From: an uncultured Alsobacter sp.
GTDB taxonomy: Bacteria > Pseudomonadota > Alphaproteobacteria > Rhizobiales > Beijerinckiaceae
Reading direction: 5' to 3'
DNA: 64,000 bases
Assembly: GCF_945952055.1 (NCBI RefSeq)
Contig: NZ_CAMFHB010000019.1
Coordinates: 1 to 64,000 of the forward strand
A program made the position numbers and the translations under genes. The notes under the pieces are model-generated. The model saw only the letters and a program-made list of their open reading frames with translations. It searched no databases and was not told the DNA's origin. Below, piece by piece: positions 12,807-22,031 of this stretch (position 1 is the first letter of the stretch; each line of letters starts with the position of its first letter).

Positions 12807-12953
12807 ACGAGCGCGTGCGTGGCCGCAGCATTCGCCGGGCCTGGGCAGGGGATCGTGCCGGCGGCCGCTAAGGCCTTGTCAGCGTGCACGATCTTGCTTG
12901 CAAGCGCACCGGTCGCAAGGCAGACTTCCGGCAATGGTCAGGGCCGCGCGATA

Positions 12954-14171
12954 ATGTCTCCCGACGCTCACGACTCCACGGCCAGCACGGTTTCGGAAGC
13001 CCGCCTGCTCAGTGTCCTCGACACGGCGGTGGACGGCATTCTCGTCATCGACGAGCGTGCCAGGATCCTGGTCTACAACAAGGCTTGCGAAAGCCTGTTC
13101 GGCTACGCCCCGGGCGAGGCGCTCGGGCAGAGCATCCGCCTCATCATGCCCAGCGACTATGCGGCCGCGCACGACGGCTACATGGAAAGCTACAAGCGCA
13201 CGGGCACCCGCAAGATCATCGGCATCGGCCGGGAGGTCCGGGGGCGGCACAAGGACGGGACGGAGTTCCCCGTCGAGCTCTCCGTGGGCGAGACCACGAC
13301 GCCCGAGGGACGCCAGTTCATCGGCATCATCCGCGACCTGCGGTCGCGCAAGGAGCAGGAGCGCCGGCTCAACGAGCTGCAGGCCGACCTCGTCCACATG
13401 GCCCGGGTCTCGGCCATGGACGAGATGGGCGCGGCTCTCGCGCACGAGCTCAACCAGCCGCTGACCGCCATCATGCTCTACCTGCAGGCCGCCACCCGTG
13501 CGATGGCGCGCATGGAGCAGGGGGCGGCGGGCGCCCCCGACATCTTCCGGCAGGTGCTCGACAAGGCCGTCCACGAAGCCGAGCGGGCCGGCAACATCAT
13601 CAGCCGCATGCGGCATTTCGTCGAGAAGCGGGAGCCGCAGCGCCGCCCCGTCGATCTGAATTCCGTCGCCGAGGAGGCCGTCGAGCTCGTGATGCTGGGC
13701 CTGCGCGGCCCGGGCCGCATGGTCCGCGACCTCGACCGCAACCTGCCGGCGGCGATCATCGATCCCGTGCAGATCCAGCAGATCCTGGTGAACCTGCTGC
13801 GCAACGCCATCGAGGCGGTGAAGGACCGGCCCGATCCGACCGTCAGCATCCGCACTGCCCGGCGCAGCGACATGCTCACGGTCACCGTGCAGGACAACGG
13901 CCCCGGGCTGAAGCCCGAGGTCCTGCCGACGCTGTTCAAGGCGTTTTCCTCGTCGAAGCGGACCGGAATGGGGCTCGGGCTCTCGATTTCGCGCACGATC
14001 GCGCAAAATCACGCCGGAGACCTGACCGTGGACCCGGGTGGGGACGGGCGGGGGGCGGCGTTCACCTTGCATCTCCCCGTGATAGAAAACGTTGATACAG
14101 TCGAATCGGCAGCGGGAGGCACCGGGGATGAGGAGTCCTCGGGTCGCGGTCAGCCTGGAGTGACGCCATGA
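12954..14171 (+). CDS. fixL: Oxygen-sensor histidine kinase FixL
   Basis: 405 residues, soluble, with one PAS domain (about 15-125) and a kinase core. The PAS has the FixL heme pattern HDGYMESYKRTG followed by KIIGIGREVRGRHKDG. Aligned to Bradyrhizobium FixL, the proximal heme ligand His200 corresponds to His73 and the O2-contacting Arg220 to Arg93. Phospho-acceptor His164 lies in LAHELNQPLTAI, and the ATPase part has DNGPGLKP and GMGLGLSISRTI. Oxygen binding to heme would switch the kinase off and low oxygen switch it on, phosphorylating FixJ. The start at 12954 is chosen because the upstream open frame looks non-coding; the ribosome site is weak. The stop overlaps the fixJ start (ATGA). Heme-pocket positions 206 and 214 differ (Ser79, Lys87). 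Confidence 0.9.
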   Translation: MSPDAHDSTASTVSEARLLSVLDTAVDGILVIDERARILVYNKACESLFGYAPGEALGQSIRLIMPSDYAAAHDGYMESYKRTGTRKIIGIGREVRGRHKDGTEFPVELSVGETTTPEGRQFIGIIRDLRSRKEQERRLNELQADLVHMARVSAMDEMGAALAHELNQPLTAIMLYLQAATRAMARMEQGAAGAPDIFRQVLDKAVHEAERAGNIISRMRHFVEKREPQRRPVDLNSVAEEAVELVMLGLRGPGRMVRDLDRNLPAAIIDPVQIQQILVNLLRNAIEAVKDRPDPTVSIRTARRSDMLTVTVQDNGPGLKPEVLPTLFKAFSSSKRTGMGLGLSISRTIAQNHAGDLTVDPGGDGRGAAFTLHLPVIENVDTVESAAGGTGDEESSGRGQPGVTP

Positions 14172-14788
14172 GCGAAAAGGTCGAGGACATCTACATCGTC
14201 GACGACGATCCGGCCGTTCGTGACGCCCTGCGCCTCGTCTTCGAACTCGAAGGGTACCGCGTGCAGGCCTTCGCCGAGGGGACCACGTTCCTGGCGACGG
14301 CGCGGGCGCGGGTCCCCGCCTGCGTGATCCTCGACGTCCACATGCCGGGCCGCTCCGGCCTCGAGGTGCTGGGCGAACTCGGCACCCACTACGCCGCCCC
14401 CATCTTCATGATTTCTGGGCAGGGCGACATCCCCATGGCCGTCGAGGCCATCCGCCACGGGGCCCACGACTTCATCGAGAAGCCGTTCGACGCGGACACC
14501 GTCGTCGCGCGCGTCCGGGAGGCCATCGACGCCCGGCAGCGGTCGGCCGGCGAGAAGGGCAGCGCGTCGCCGCTCGCCGCCTTCGCGGGCGAGGAACAGC
14601 TGACGCCGCGCGAGCGCGAGGTCCTGGAGCGGATCGCGCTCGGTGCCTCGAACAAGGAAGCCGGCCGCCAGCTCGGCATCAGCCCCCGCACGATCGAGGT
14701 GCATCGCGCCCGGATCATGGAGAAGCTCGGGGCCCGCAACACGGCCGACCTCGTGCGGATCGTCTACTCCGACACGCGGAAGAATTGA
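14168..14788 (+). CDS. fixJ: Response regulator FixJ
   Basis: 206 residues: an N-terminal receiver with acidic pocket VDDDPAVRDAL, phospho-acceptor Asp56 in VILDVHMPG, conserved KPF, then a LuxR/NarL helix-turn-helix from about residue 145 (LTPREREVLERIALGASNKE, ending ADLVRI). FixJ is phosphorylated by FixL under low oxygen and activates fixK-type promoters. The ATG overlaps the fixL stop by four bases, so the pair is translationally coupled. The next genes are a lone receiver and a fixK-like regulator. Confidence 0.93.
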   Translation: MSEKVEDIYIVDDDPAVRDALRLVFELEGYRVQAFAEGTTFLATARARVPACVILDVHMPGRSGLEVLGELGTHYAAPIFMISGQGDIPMAVEAIRHGAHDFIEKPFDADTVVARVREAIDARQRSAGEKGSASPLAAFAGEEQLTPREREVLERIALGASNKEAGRQLGISPRTIEVHRARIMEKLGARNTADLVRIVYSDTRKN

Positions 14789-14991
14789 TTTCTGTAAAGT
14801 TGGCAGGGGCGTCTTTCAGACTCGGCGCCTTCAGATTGCCAATGGCCAAGGCCAAGTCCGTGTGACTACCGATGGCTGGCGGCCATGCTCGCGCTTATGC
14901 TGACCGGCACTATGAGGAGAGTGCTGCCCCCGGCGTCGCCGTGCGACGGGATCGACTCGCTCCCGACTTGGCGCAGGTCCGGTAGGCTTTC

Positions 14992-15330
14992 GTGGCGATC
15001 CACATCCTGGAAGACGATCCCGGCGTGAGCGATTCCCTGCGGCTATTCCTGCAGGGACTGGGACACGACGCCTTCGTCTACCCCGACGCCGAGAGCTTCT
15101 TCGAGGCCGATCCGCCCGGTGCTGACGACACGATCATCGTCGATCTGAACCTGCCCGGCATCAGCGGCGCCCAGGTCATCGTCTGGCTGCGGACCCTGGC
15201 CGAGCCCCCGCGCGTCGTGGCCATCACCGGGCAGTCGCAGACCGTCATCGAAAAGCTGCGCGCTTCGCTCGGCGACGTCATGGTCCTGCGCAAGCCGCTG
15301 TCGTCCCGGATCCTCGCCGACATCGTCTGA
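14992..15330 (+). CDS. Stand-alone response-regulator receiver domain
   Basis: 112 residues and only a receiver fold: acidic pocket ILEDDPGVSDSL, phospho-acceptor Asp51 in IIVDLNLPGISG, Thr in VAITGQ and Lys in VLRKPL. There is no output domain. In Bradyrhizobium a receiver-only gene also sits between fixJ and fixK2; its role there is unsettled. It may tune the phosphate flow of FixL or feed another kinase. The start is GTG at 14992; the 203-base gap from fixJ shows no other gene and may hold a separate promoter. Confidence 0.88.
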   Translation: MAIHILEDDPGVSDSLRLFLQGLGHDAFVYPDAESFFEADPPGADDTIIVDLNLPGISGAQVIVWLRTLAEPPRVVAITGQSQTVIEKLRASLGDVMVLRKPLSSRILADIV

Positions 15331-15349
15331 CGAATGGCTCCGCTGCAGG

Positions 15350-15369
15350 TGCGTAACAGTGCTTACGCA
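15350..15369. promoter_or_regulatory. Perfect inverted repeat upstream of fixK
   Basis: TGCGTAACAGTGCTTACGCA: 7-base arms TGCGTAA and TTACGCA around six bases, starting 19 bases after the receiver stop and about 100 bases before the fixK start. The position suits a dimeric activator such as FixJ, and the TTAC core resembles FixJ-site halves. A terminator is less likely because no T-run follows. Confidence 0.45.
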
Positions 15370-15472
15370 GGATGACCGATACAAGGCTTCGTTGACGATC
15401 GCTAATCTTCGACCTGACAGGAACGTTCCCCTGCAGGACCGCCTCCGCGGTCCGGTGTTCCGGACATCCCCC

Positions 15473-16234
15473 ATGACCCTCGACGCACGCTCGACCGACG
15501 ACACCGCCCGCGACGTTCGGGTTTCCGATCTCGACCGCGACCGCACCCCGCCCAAGCACGACGCGCGCTGGACGCTGGGGTTCTCGCGGACCGACGCGGC
15601 CGAGGATCTGGATGCGCGGGGGCGGCACCTGACCTACGGGGCCCGCGAGACGATCCTCGACGAGGGCGATCCGGCCCGCACCGTCAACCGCATCCTCGAG
15701 GGTGCGGTGATGCTGTCGAAGCTGCTTCCCGACGGACGTCGGCAGATCATCGAACTGCTGGGCCCCGGCGACGTGTTCGGCATCACCACCACGCGGGCCT
15801 ACGACGTGTCGGTGGAGGCCCTGACGCCGGTCCGCCTCGTCGCCTACGAGCGCTCGGTGGTGGAGACCAACCCGGCCCTCCAGGCCATGGTGACGAACAG
15901 CCTGCGGGCGCAGATGTGCGCGCTGCACGACCACGCGGTCCTGCTCGGCCGCAAATCGGCGATCGAGCGCGTCGCCACCTTCCTCATGCGCCTCGTGCCC
16001 AACCGCGGCGGCGAAGGTTGCGCGGGCCCCGGCCGGGGCGTCGCCCGCGACCAGGTCAACGTGAAGGTGCCGCTGACGCGCCAGGAGATCGCCGACTATC
16101 TCGGACTGACGCTGGAAACCGTCAGCCGGGCCTTCTCCCATCTCAAGCGCGACGGCCTGCTGGTCTATGGTCGGCACGACGAGGTGATGATTTCGAACGT
16201 GTGCAAGCTCTGCCGAGCGACGGGCTCGCACTGA
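15473..16234 (+). CDS. fixK: FixK-type Crp/Fnr-family transcriptional regulator
   Basis: 253 residues with a cyclic-nucleotide-binding-like beta-roll (about 35-150: ILEGAVMLSKLLPDGRRQII, LGPGDVFGI), a dimer helix, and a winged helix whose recognition helix reads LTLETVSRAFSHLKRDG. Glu215, Ser218 and Arg219 are the residues that in Fnr/FixK read TTGAT half-sites. The N-terminal cysteine cluster of oxygen-sensing Fnr is missing, so it should not carry its own Fe-S cluster and probably gets its oxygen signal from FixLJ. ATG 15473 is chosen; the open frame extends upstream to 15359 without a convincing ribosome site. A strong terminator follows. Confidence 0.87.
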   Translation: MTLDARSTDDTARDVRVSDLDRDRTPPKHDARWTLGFSRTDAAEDLDARGRHLTYGARETILDEGDPARTVNRILEGAVMLSKLLPDGRRQIIELLGPGDVFGITTTRAYDVSVEALTPVRLVAYERSVVETNPALQAMVTNSLRAQMCALHDHAVLLGRKSAIERVATFLMRLVPNRGGEGCAGPGRGVARDQVNVKVPLTRQEIADYLGLTLETVSRAFSHLKRDGLLVYGRHDEVMISNVCKLCRATGSH

Positions 16235-16272
16235 AAGGCGTCCGGTTCGGGCGGCCTTCGCCCAGCCGTTCC

Positions 16273-16344
16273 GGGTGAGCCCGACGGGCTCTCCCACCCT
16301 CCCGCTGAACTGGCCGCTTCCTCCGGGAGGCGGCCTGTTTTTTT
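16273..16344 (+). terminator. Tandem hairpins with T-run after fixK
   Basis: The first hairpin, 16273-16295, pairs GGGTGAGCCC with GGGCTCTCCC around GAC with one T-T mismatch. The second, 16312-16335, is a stem of about ten pairs starting GGCCGC and ending GCGGCC, followed within two bases by seven T residues (16338-16344). The second is a textbook intrinsic terminator. Confidence 0.9.
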
Positions 16345-16406
16345 GGGCAGGGTTCGCGGCGGCGGGTCATCGGGGCGATCGCGCGGACCATGCCGCCAAA
16401 ACGGAA

Positions 16407-16443
16407 GCGCCCGACACGGCTCCCCCGAGACCGTGCCGGGCGC
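16407..16443. other. Long imperfect hairpin in the fixK-16626 spacer
   Basis: GCGCCCGACACGG (16407-16419) pairs with CCGTGCCGGGCGC (16431-16443) with one mismatch. No T-run on the plus strand; on the minus strand TTTTGG follows loosely. The spacer 16235-16625 otherwise holds the fixK terminator and a FixK-type box; I see no gene in it. Confidence 0.5.
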
Positions 16444-16566
16444 CCCGGCCCACGGCGTGATGCGCCATGGTTCCTTGGTGTGCCGGTGAACCGCTGCCGG
16501 AGCCTGTCCGGCGGTGCCGTTCCCGTCACCGTGGTTGCAATTTGACCCGGAGCGAGAGGGCCGTCA

Positions 16567-16580
16567 TTGATCGAGGTCAA
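16567..16580. promoter_or_regulatory. FixK/Fnr box
   Basis: TTGATCGAGGTCAA matches the TTGAT-N4-ATCAA consensus at nine of ten defined bases. It ends 45 bases before the start codon of the AbrB-family membrane protein gene. A FixK-type regulator with the matching recognition helix is encoded immediately upstream, which makes oxygen-dependent control plausible. Confidence 0.65.
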
Positions 16581-16625
16581 TGGCTCCCCGAGGCGGGCGA
16601 TTTTTACCGCCGATCCACATCTGCG

Positions 16626-17699
16626 ATGCCGAACAGTCTTTCGTCGCGCCTCTCGTCCCTGGGCGCCCATGCAGCAGGGCTCGCCGTGTCCTTCGCGGGC
16701 GGGGCGGCGTTCGCCTGGTTCGGCGTGCCGGCCGCCTGGCTGTCGGGGGCCATGCTCGCCAGTGCCGTCTGCGCCGGCCTGCGCCTGTTTCCGCCGATGG
16801 TCGGCCCGCTGCGCGACGCGTCCATGCTCATCGCCGGCGTTTCACTCGGCATGGGCGTCACGCCCGATGCCCTGGAGGCCCTGCGGGCCTATCCCGTCAG
16901 CCTGACCCTCCTGGTCATCGGCATGATGGCGATCATGGGGACCTCGACCTTCGTCCTCGTCCGCTTCGCGAAGTGGCCTCTGCGCGAAAGCTTCTTCGCA
17001 TCGGCGCCGGGCGCCCTGACGGCGGTGATGCTCACCGCGGCCGAGGTGAGGGCCGACGTGGGCCGAATCGCGCTGCTGCAGGTGTCGCGTCTGTTCGTGC
17101 TGGTCATGGTGCTGCCGACGGTGATCACCGCCTTGGAACCGCCGGGGCAGGCCGAGGCCCCGCGGCACCTGGTGATCTCCCCGGTCGGCCTCGCCATCAC
17201 CTTCGCCGCCTCCATGGTGGCGGCCGCGCTCCTGCATCGGCTGCGCGTCGCCGCGCCGCTGGTGATGGGCGCCATGGCGGCGAGCGCGCTTCTGGCGGCC
17301 ACGGGAGAGATCGTCGGGACGCTTCCCTCGGTGATGTCCAACGCCGGCTTCGTCGTCATCGGCACCTTCATCGGGCAGCGCTTCCGCGACATCGACTTCG
17401 CCTCGCTCGTGCGGGTCCTGCCGGCGATCGGGCTGTCGATGGCGAGCACCCTGTCGGTGGCGGGCCTCTTCGCCACGGCCGTGACGGTGCTCACCGGCAT
17501 TCCGATCGGGGCCACCGTGGTGGCATTTTCACCCGGTGGGCTCGAGGCCATGACGATCCTGGCGCTGGCTCTCGGGCAGGACCCGCTCTACGTCAGCGTC
17601 CACCACCTGGCGCGCTTCGTCCTGATCGGACTGTTCGTTCCCCTCGCCATGGGAATCTGGCCGCAACTCGGACGAGGTAGCAACGGATCAGGACAATGA
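16626..17699 (+). CDS. AbrB-family (PF05145) integral membrane protein
   Basis: 357 residues, nearly all hydrophobic, with about ten predicted membrane spans in two similar halves. The first half has FAWFGVPAAWLSGAMLASAVC and GVSLGMGVTP; the second has VAAPLVMGAMAASALLA and VAFSPGGLEAMTILAL. This duplicated G-P pattern is typical of the family often misnamed AbrB or ammonia monooxygenase; it is unrelated to the DNA-binding AbrB. It is probably a transporter of unknown substrate. ATG 16626 follows the FixK box, and the first span begins soon after it. The next gene is a small lipoprotein on the same strand. Confidence 0.8.
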   Translation: MPNSLSSRLSSLGAHAAGLAVSFAGGAAFAWFGVPAAWLSGAMLASAVCAGLRLFPPMVGPLRDASMLIAGVSLGMGVTPDALEALRAYPVSLTLLVIGMMAIMGTSTFVLVRFAKWPLRESFFASAPGALTAVMLTAAEVRADVGRIALLQVSRLFVLVMVLPTVITALEPPGQAEAPRHLVISPVGLAITFAASMVAAALLHRLRVAAPLVMGAMAASALLAATGEIVGTLPSVMSNAGFVVIGTFIGQRFRDIDFASLVRVLPAIGLSMASTLSVAGLFATAVTVLTGIPIGATVVAFSPGGLEAMTILALALGQDPLYVSVHHLARFVLIGLFVPLAMGIWPQLGRGSNGSGQ

Positions 17700-17765
17700 T
17701 CCATTGCACATACCCTTGCCGTAATGGCATGTATCGACCAACGATTCACAAGTGGAGACCGTTCG

Positions 17766-18017
17766 ATGCGCCCCGGTTTCGTGGTGATGTTCATGACGCT
17801 GGGACTGGCCGCCTGTGCCGGACCCGTGCGCAACCCGGCCGTGGTGTCGCTGGACGGCGAATTCCGCGGTCCTGTCGTATCCCAGCGCGGCGCCCCGCTT
17901 CCGGCGCGCTACCAGGGCATGTGCGAATCGCCGGTGCGCCGGTGGCACCGCGGCTACTACCGCACCTACGACTGCACCAGCAGCCCGGCCCCGGCCGTGG
18001 TCCGCGCCAAGTACTGA
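17766..18017 (+). CDS. Small predicted lipoprotein of unknown function
   Basis: 83 residues. MRPGFVVMFMTLGLAACAGP is a lipoprotein signal with lipobox LAAC, so Cys16 should be lipidated after cleavage. The mature part is short, Arg- and Tyr-rich (VRRWHRGYYRTYDC) with two further cysteines that could pair. No family recognised. GGAGA lies before the ATG; an upstream in-frame ATG at 17724 would bury the signal peptide and is rejected. A terminator hairpin follows directly. Confidence 0.7.
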   Translation: MRPGFVVMFMTLGLAACAGPVRNPAVVSLDGEFRGPVVSQRGAPLPARYQGMCESPVRRWHRGYYRTYDCTSSPAPAVVRAKY

Positions 18018-18028
18018 CGCTTGCGCCG

Positions 18029-18053
18029 GCCGTCCGGAGCCCTTCCGGACGGC
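18029..18053. terminator. Bidirectional terminator hairpin
   Basis: GCCGTCCGGA (18029-18038) pairs perfectly with TCCGGACGGC (18044-18053) around GCCCT. It fills the gap between two convergent genes and ends one base before the stop codon of the leftward gene, so it probably terminates both. Confidence 0.75.
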
Positions 18054-18475
18054 TCAGCAGCCCTGGCTCGGGCAGATGCGCCCAGGCATCTGAAACAGAT
18101 CCCTGTTTTGCGGCATGATGGCCGGGCGCTCCGCATCGCGCTTGATGCGGGCCAGCCCGTCCTGCAGGCCTCGCATGTTGTCGTCGGTCGCGTCGATGCC
18201 TTTCGGCATGCGCGGCGTCGGCTGCGGCTGTGCCGCCGATTGTCCGAGCGGGGTGAGGGCAGGCGGCCTGTTGCGCGCCGGCGCCGTCTTGAACGTCTCG
18301 CCCTGCGTGCGATTGGGTGCGGCACCGTCCTGGTTTTTCCGCTTCGCGAGCAGGTCGTCGACACAGGCGCGGTAGCCCGGTTGGCCCCAGACGCAGTCCG
18401 CGGCCCGCGCATCCGGGGCCCAGGCGAGGCCGGCCAGGATCGCCAACGCGAAGGTCGTCAGGTGGGCATGCGCTT

Positions 18476-18479
<4 letters not shown>
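18054..18479 (-). CDS. Secreted protein of unknown function, coupled to pobR
   Basis: 141 residues with a signal peptide (MKAHAHLTTFALAILAGLAW, cleavage probably after ARA) and a mature part with four cysteines (two in ADCVWGQPGYRAC, two in ICPSQGC at the end), suggesting disulfides in the periplasm. The centre is Pro- and Gln-rich and probably unstructured. No family recognised. Its ATG overlaps the stop of the pobR-like gene (ATGA), so it is probably translated from the same message, an unusual partner for an AraC regulator. Confidence 0.72.
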
Positions 18480-20700
<2,221 letters not shown>

Positions 20701-20736
20701 CCGGGCGGCCCTGCGGGGAGAAGCGGCGCCGCCCGG
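20701..20736. terminator. Hairpin between convergent pobA and aldo/keto reductase
   Basis: CCGGGCGG (20701-20708) pairs with CCGCCCGG (20729-20736) across a 20-base loop, starting at the base after the pobA stop. No T-run, but the convergent position suggests a terminator. Confidence 0.5.
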
Positions 20737-20747
20737 ACGGGCTCGGC

Positions 20748-21728
20748 CTACATGGCGTGCCGGACGGTCCCTGCCACTTCGGCGCGCTCGGCGTCCGACA
20801 GCGCGAGACCGAGCGCCTTGAAGCTCGACGCAATCTGGTCGGTCGTGCGCGACCCGATGATCGGAATGGTCGGGAAAGGCGAGTGGATCATGACGTTCAG
20901 CATGACCTGCGTCGGCGTCGCGCCATGGCGCCGCGCGATCGCACCCAGAACCTCGGCGCGCGAGCGGTTCTCCGGGCTCTCGTAGGCCTTCGCCGTGATG
21001 TCGTCCACCGCACCGCCGAGAGCCTTGTCGAAGTAGCCCTTGGCCTGGGACGAGTAGGGGATCGCGGCGAGACCCAGGCGGCGATGGACGGTGTAGAGCG
21101 CCTCGTTCATCTGGATCATGGTGTCGCCAGCCGTCCCCGCATTGCGGGTCGCCAGCGACCACTCCGGCTGGTTCGCGACGAATCCGGGCCAGCCCTTCTT
21201 GCGTGCGATCTCCGCCGCCTCCTCGATCCGCGCGCCCGACCAGTTCGAGCAGGCGTAGTAGCGCACGGCGCCTTCGCTGCGCAGCCGCTCGACGGCGGAG
21301 AGCATCTCCTCCACCGGGCGCGAGGGATCGTCGCGATGCAGGTAGAACAGGTCGATCGCGTCGACGCCCATGTTCTCCAGCGCTTCGGACGCATCCTGGC
21401 GGATCGAGGCTTCGTCCAGCCGGGCCACGTCGGGCGCGTCCACGTTGGGCGCGCCGCCCTTGGTGGCTATCACAACGCCCTTGGCGCCGCCGCGCGCCTT
21501 GAGCCAGCGGCCCAGGGTCTTCTCGCTGCAGCTGCGTTCCACATGGGGGAGCCAGTTGGCGTAGACGTGCGCTGAATCAATGAAATTGCCACCCTGCTCG
21601 ACATAGCTGTCCAGCAGCGCGAAGGAGTCCTTCTGGTCCAGTTGGCCCCCGAGCCGATTTCCGCCGAGACAGAGGGGGGAGACCGCCAGGTCTGTTCCCG
21701 GAATGGTGATTCGGTTCTTGGGTGTCAT
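20748..21728 (-). CDS. Aldo/keto reductase
   Basis: 326-residue NADPH-type aldo/keto reductase. The catalytic tetrad can be placed: Asp and Tyr in FIDSAHVYANW, Lys in VVIATKGG, His in DLFYLHRDD. The cofactor-binding end reads IPIIGSRTTDQIASSFKALG. The substrate is unknown; proteins of this type act on sugars, aldehydes or ketosteroids. GGGAG six bases before the ATG at 21728 supports that start over the ATG at 21734. It is convergent with pobA and divergent from the chemoreceptor gene. Confidence 0.88.
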   Translation of the reverse strand: MTPKNRITIPGTDLAVSPLCLGGNRLGGQLDQKDSFALLDSYVEQGGNFIDSAHVYANWLPHVERSCSEKTLGRWLKARGGAKGVVIATKGGAPNVDAPDVARLDEASIRQDASEALENMGVDAIDLFYLHRDDPSRPVEEMLSAVERLRSEGAVRYYACSNWSGARIEEAAEIARKKGWPGFVANQPEWSLATRNAGTAGDTMIQMNEALYTVHRRLGLAAIPYSSQAKGYFDKALGGAVDDITAKAYESPENRSRAEVLGAIARRHGATPTQVMLNVMIHSPFPTIPIIGSRTTDQIASSFKALGLALSDAERAEVAGTVRHAM

Positions 21729-22031
21729 GTCCATCTCCCTGCCGGCGAACACTCCGCCGTGCGGGGCAACGCTGCCATGTCCTGCCGGTCGATCCAAGGT
21801 GCCTGACGCACATGCCCGGGCCGCGCCGGGGTACTGCCTGGACCGTCCAGGTCTTCGGCCCGTGCGGCTGCGTCTGCGCAAGCGAAAGGCAATCTTTACC
21901 GCTCTGCTTCAGGATGAACGGCAAGTTCTTTCCGATATTCTTTGATCTTTTGACACGCTTCGATTGTGGGATTTGGTCTGCTCGACTCTCGGTGCGCGTT
22001 CCAGAATGAAACTGGTGGGGGTTTGCAGGTG
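21729..22031. other. Divergent spacer, aldo/keto reductase to chemoreceptor
   Basis: 303 bases. The half nearer the chemoreceptor (about 21893-22015) is clearly more AT-rich than its surroundings and includes TTGACA at 21950-21955, but I find no convincing -10 at the right spacing. No gene, repeat or strong hairpin seen. Confidence 0.5.

Noticed and set aside
12771-12953. N-terminal extension of FixL back to 12771
   Set aside because: The 61 extra residues are low complexity, contain the mscL-side hairpin, and do not resemble FixL N-termini.
15359-15472. N-terminal extension of the FixK-type protein
   Set aside because: It would start inside the inverted repeat at 15350-15369, has no ribosome site, and the extra residues do not match the Crp/Fnr family.
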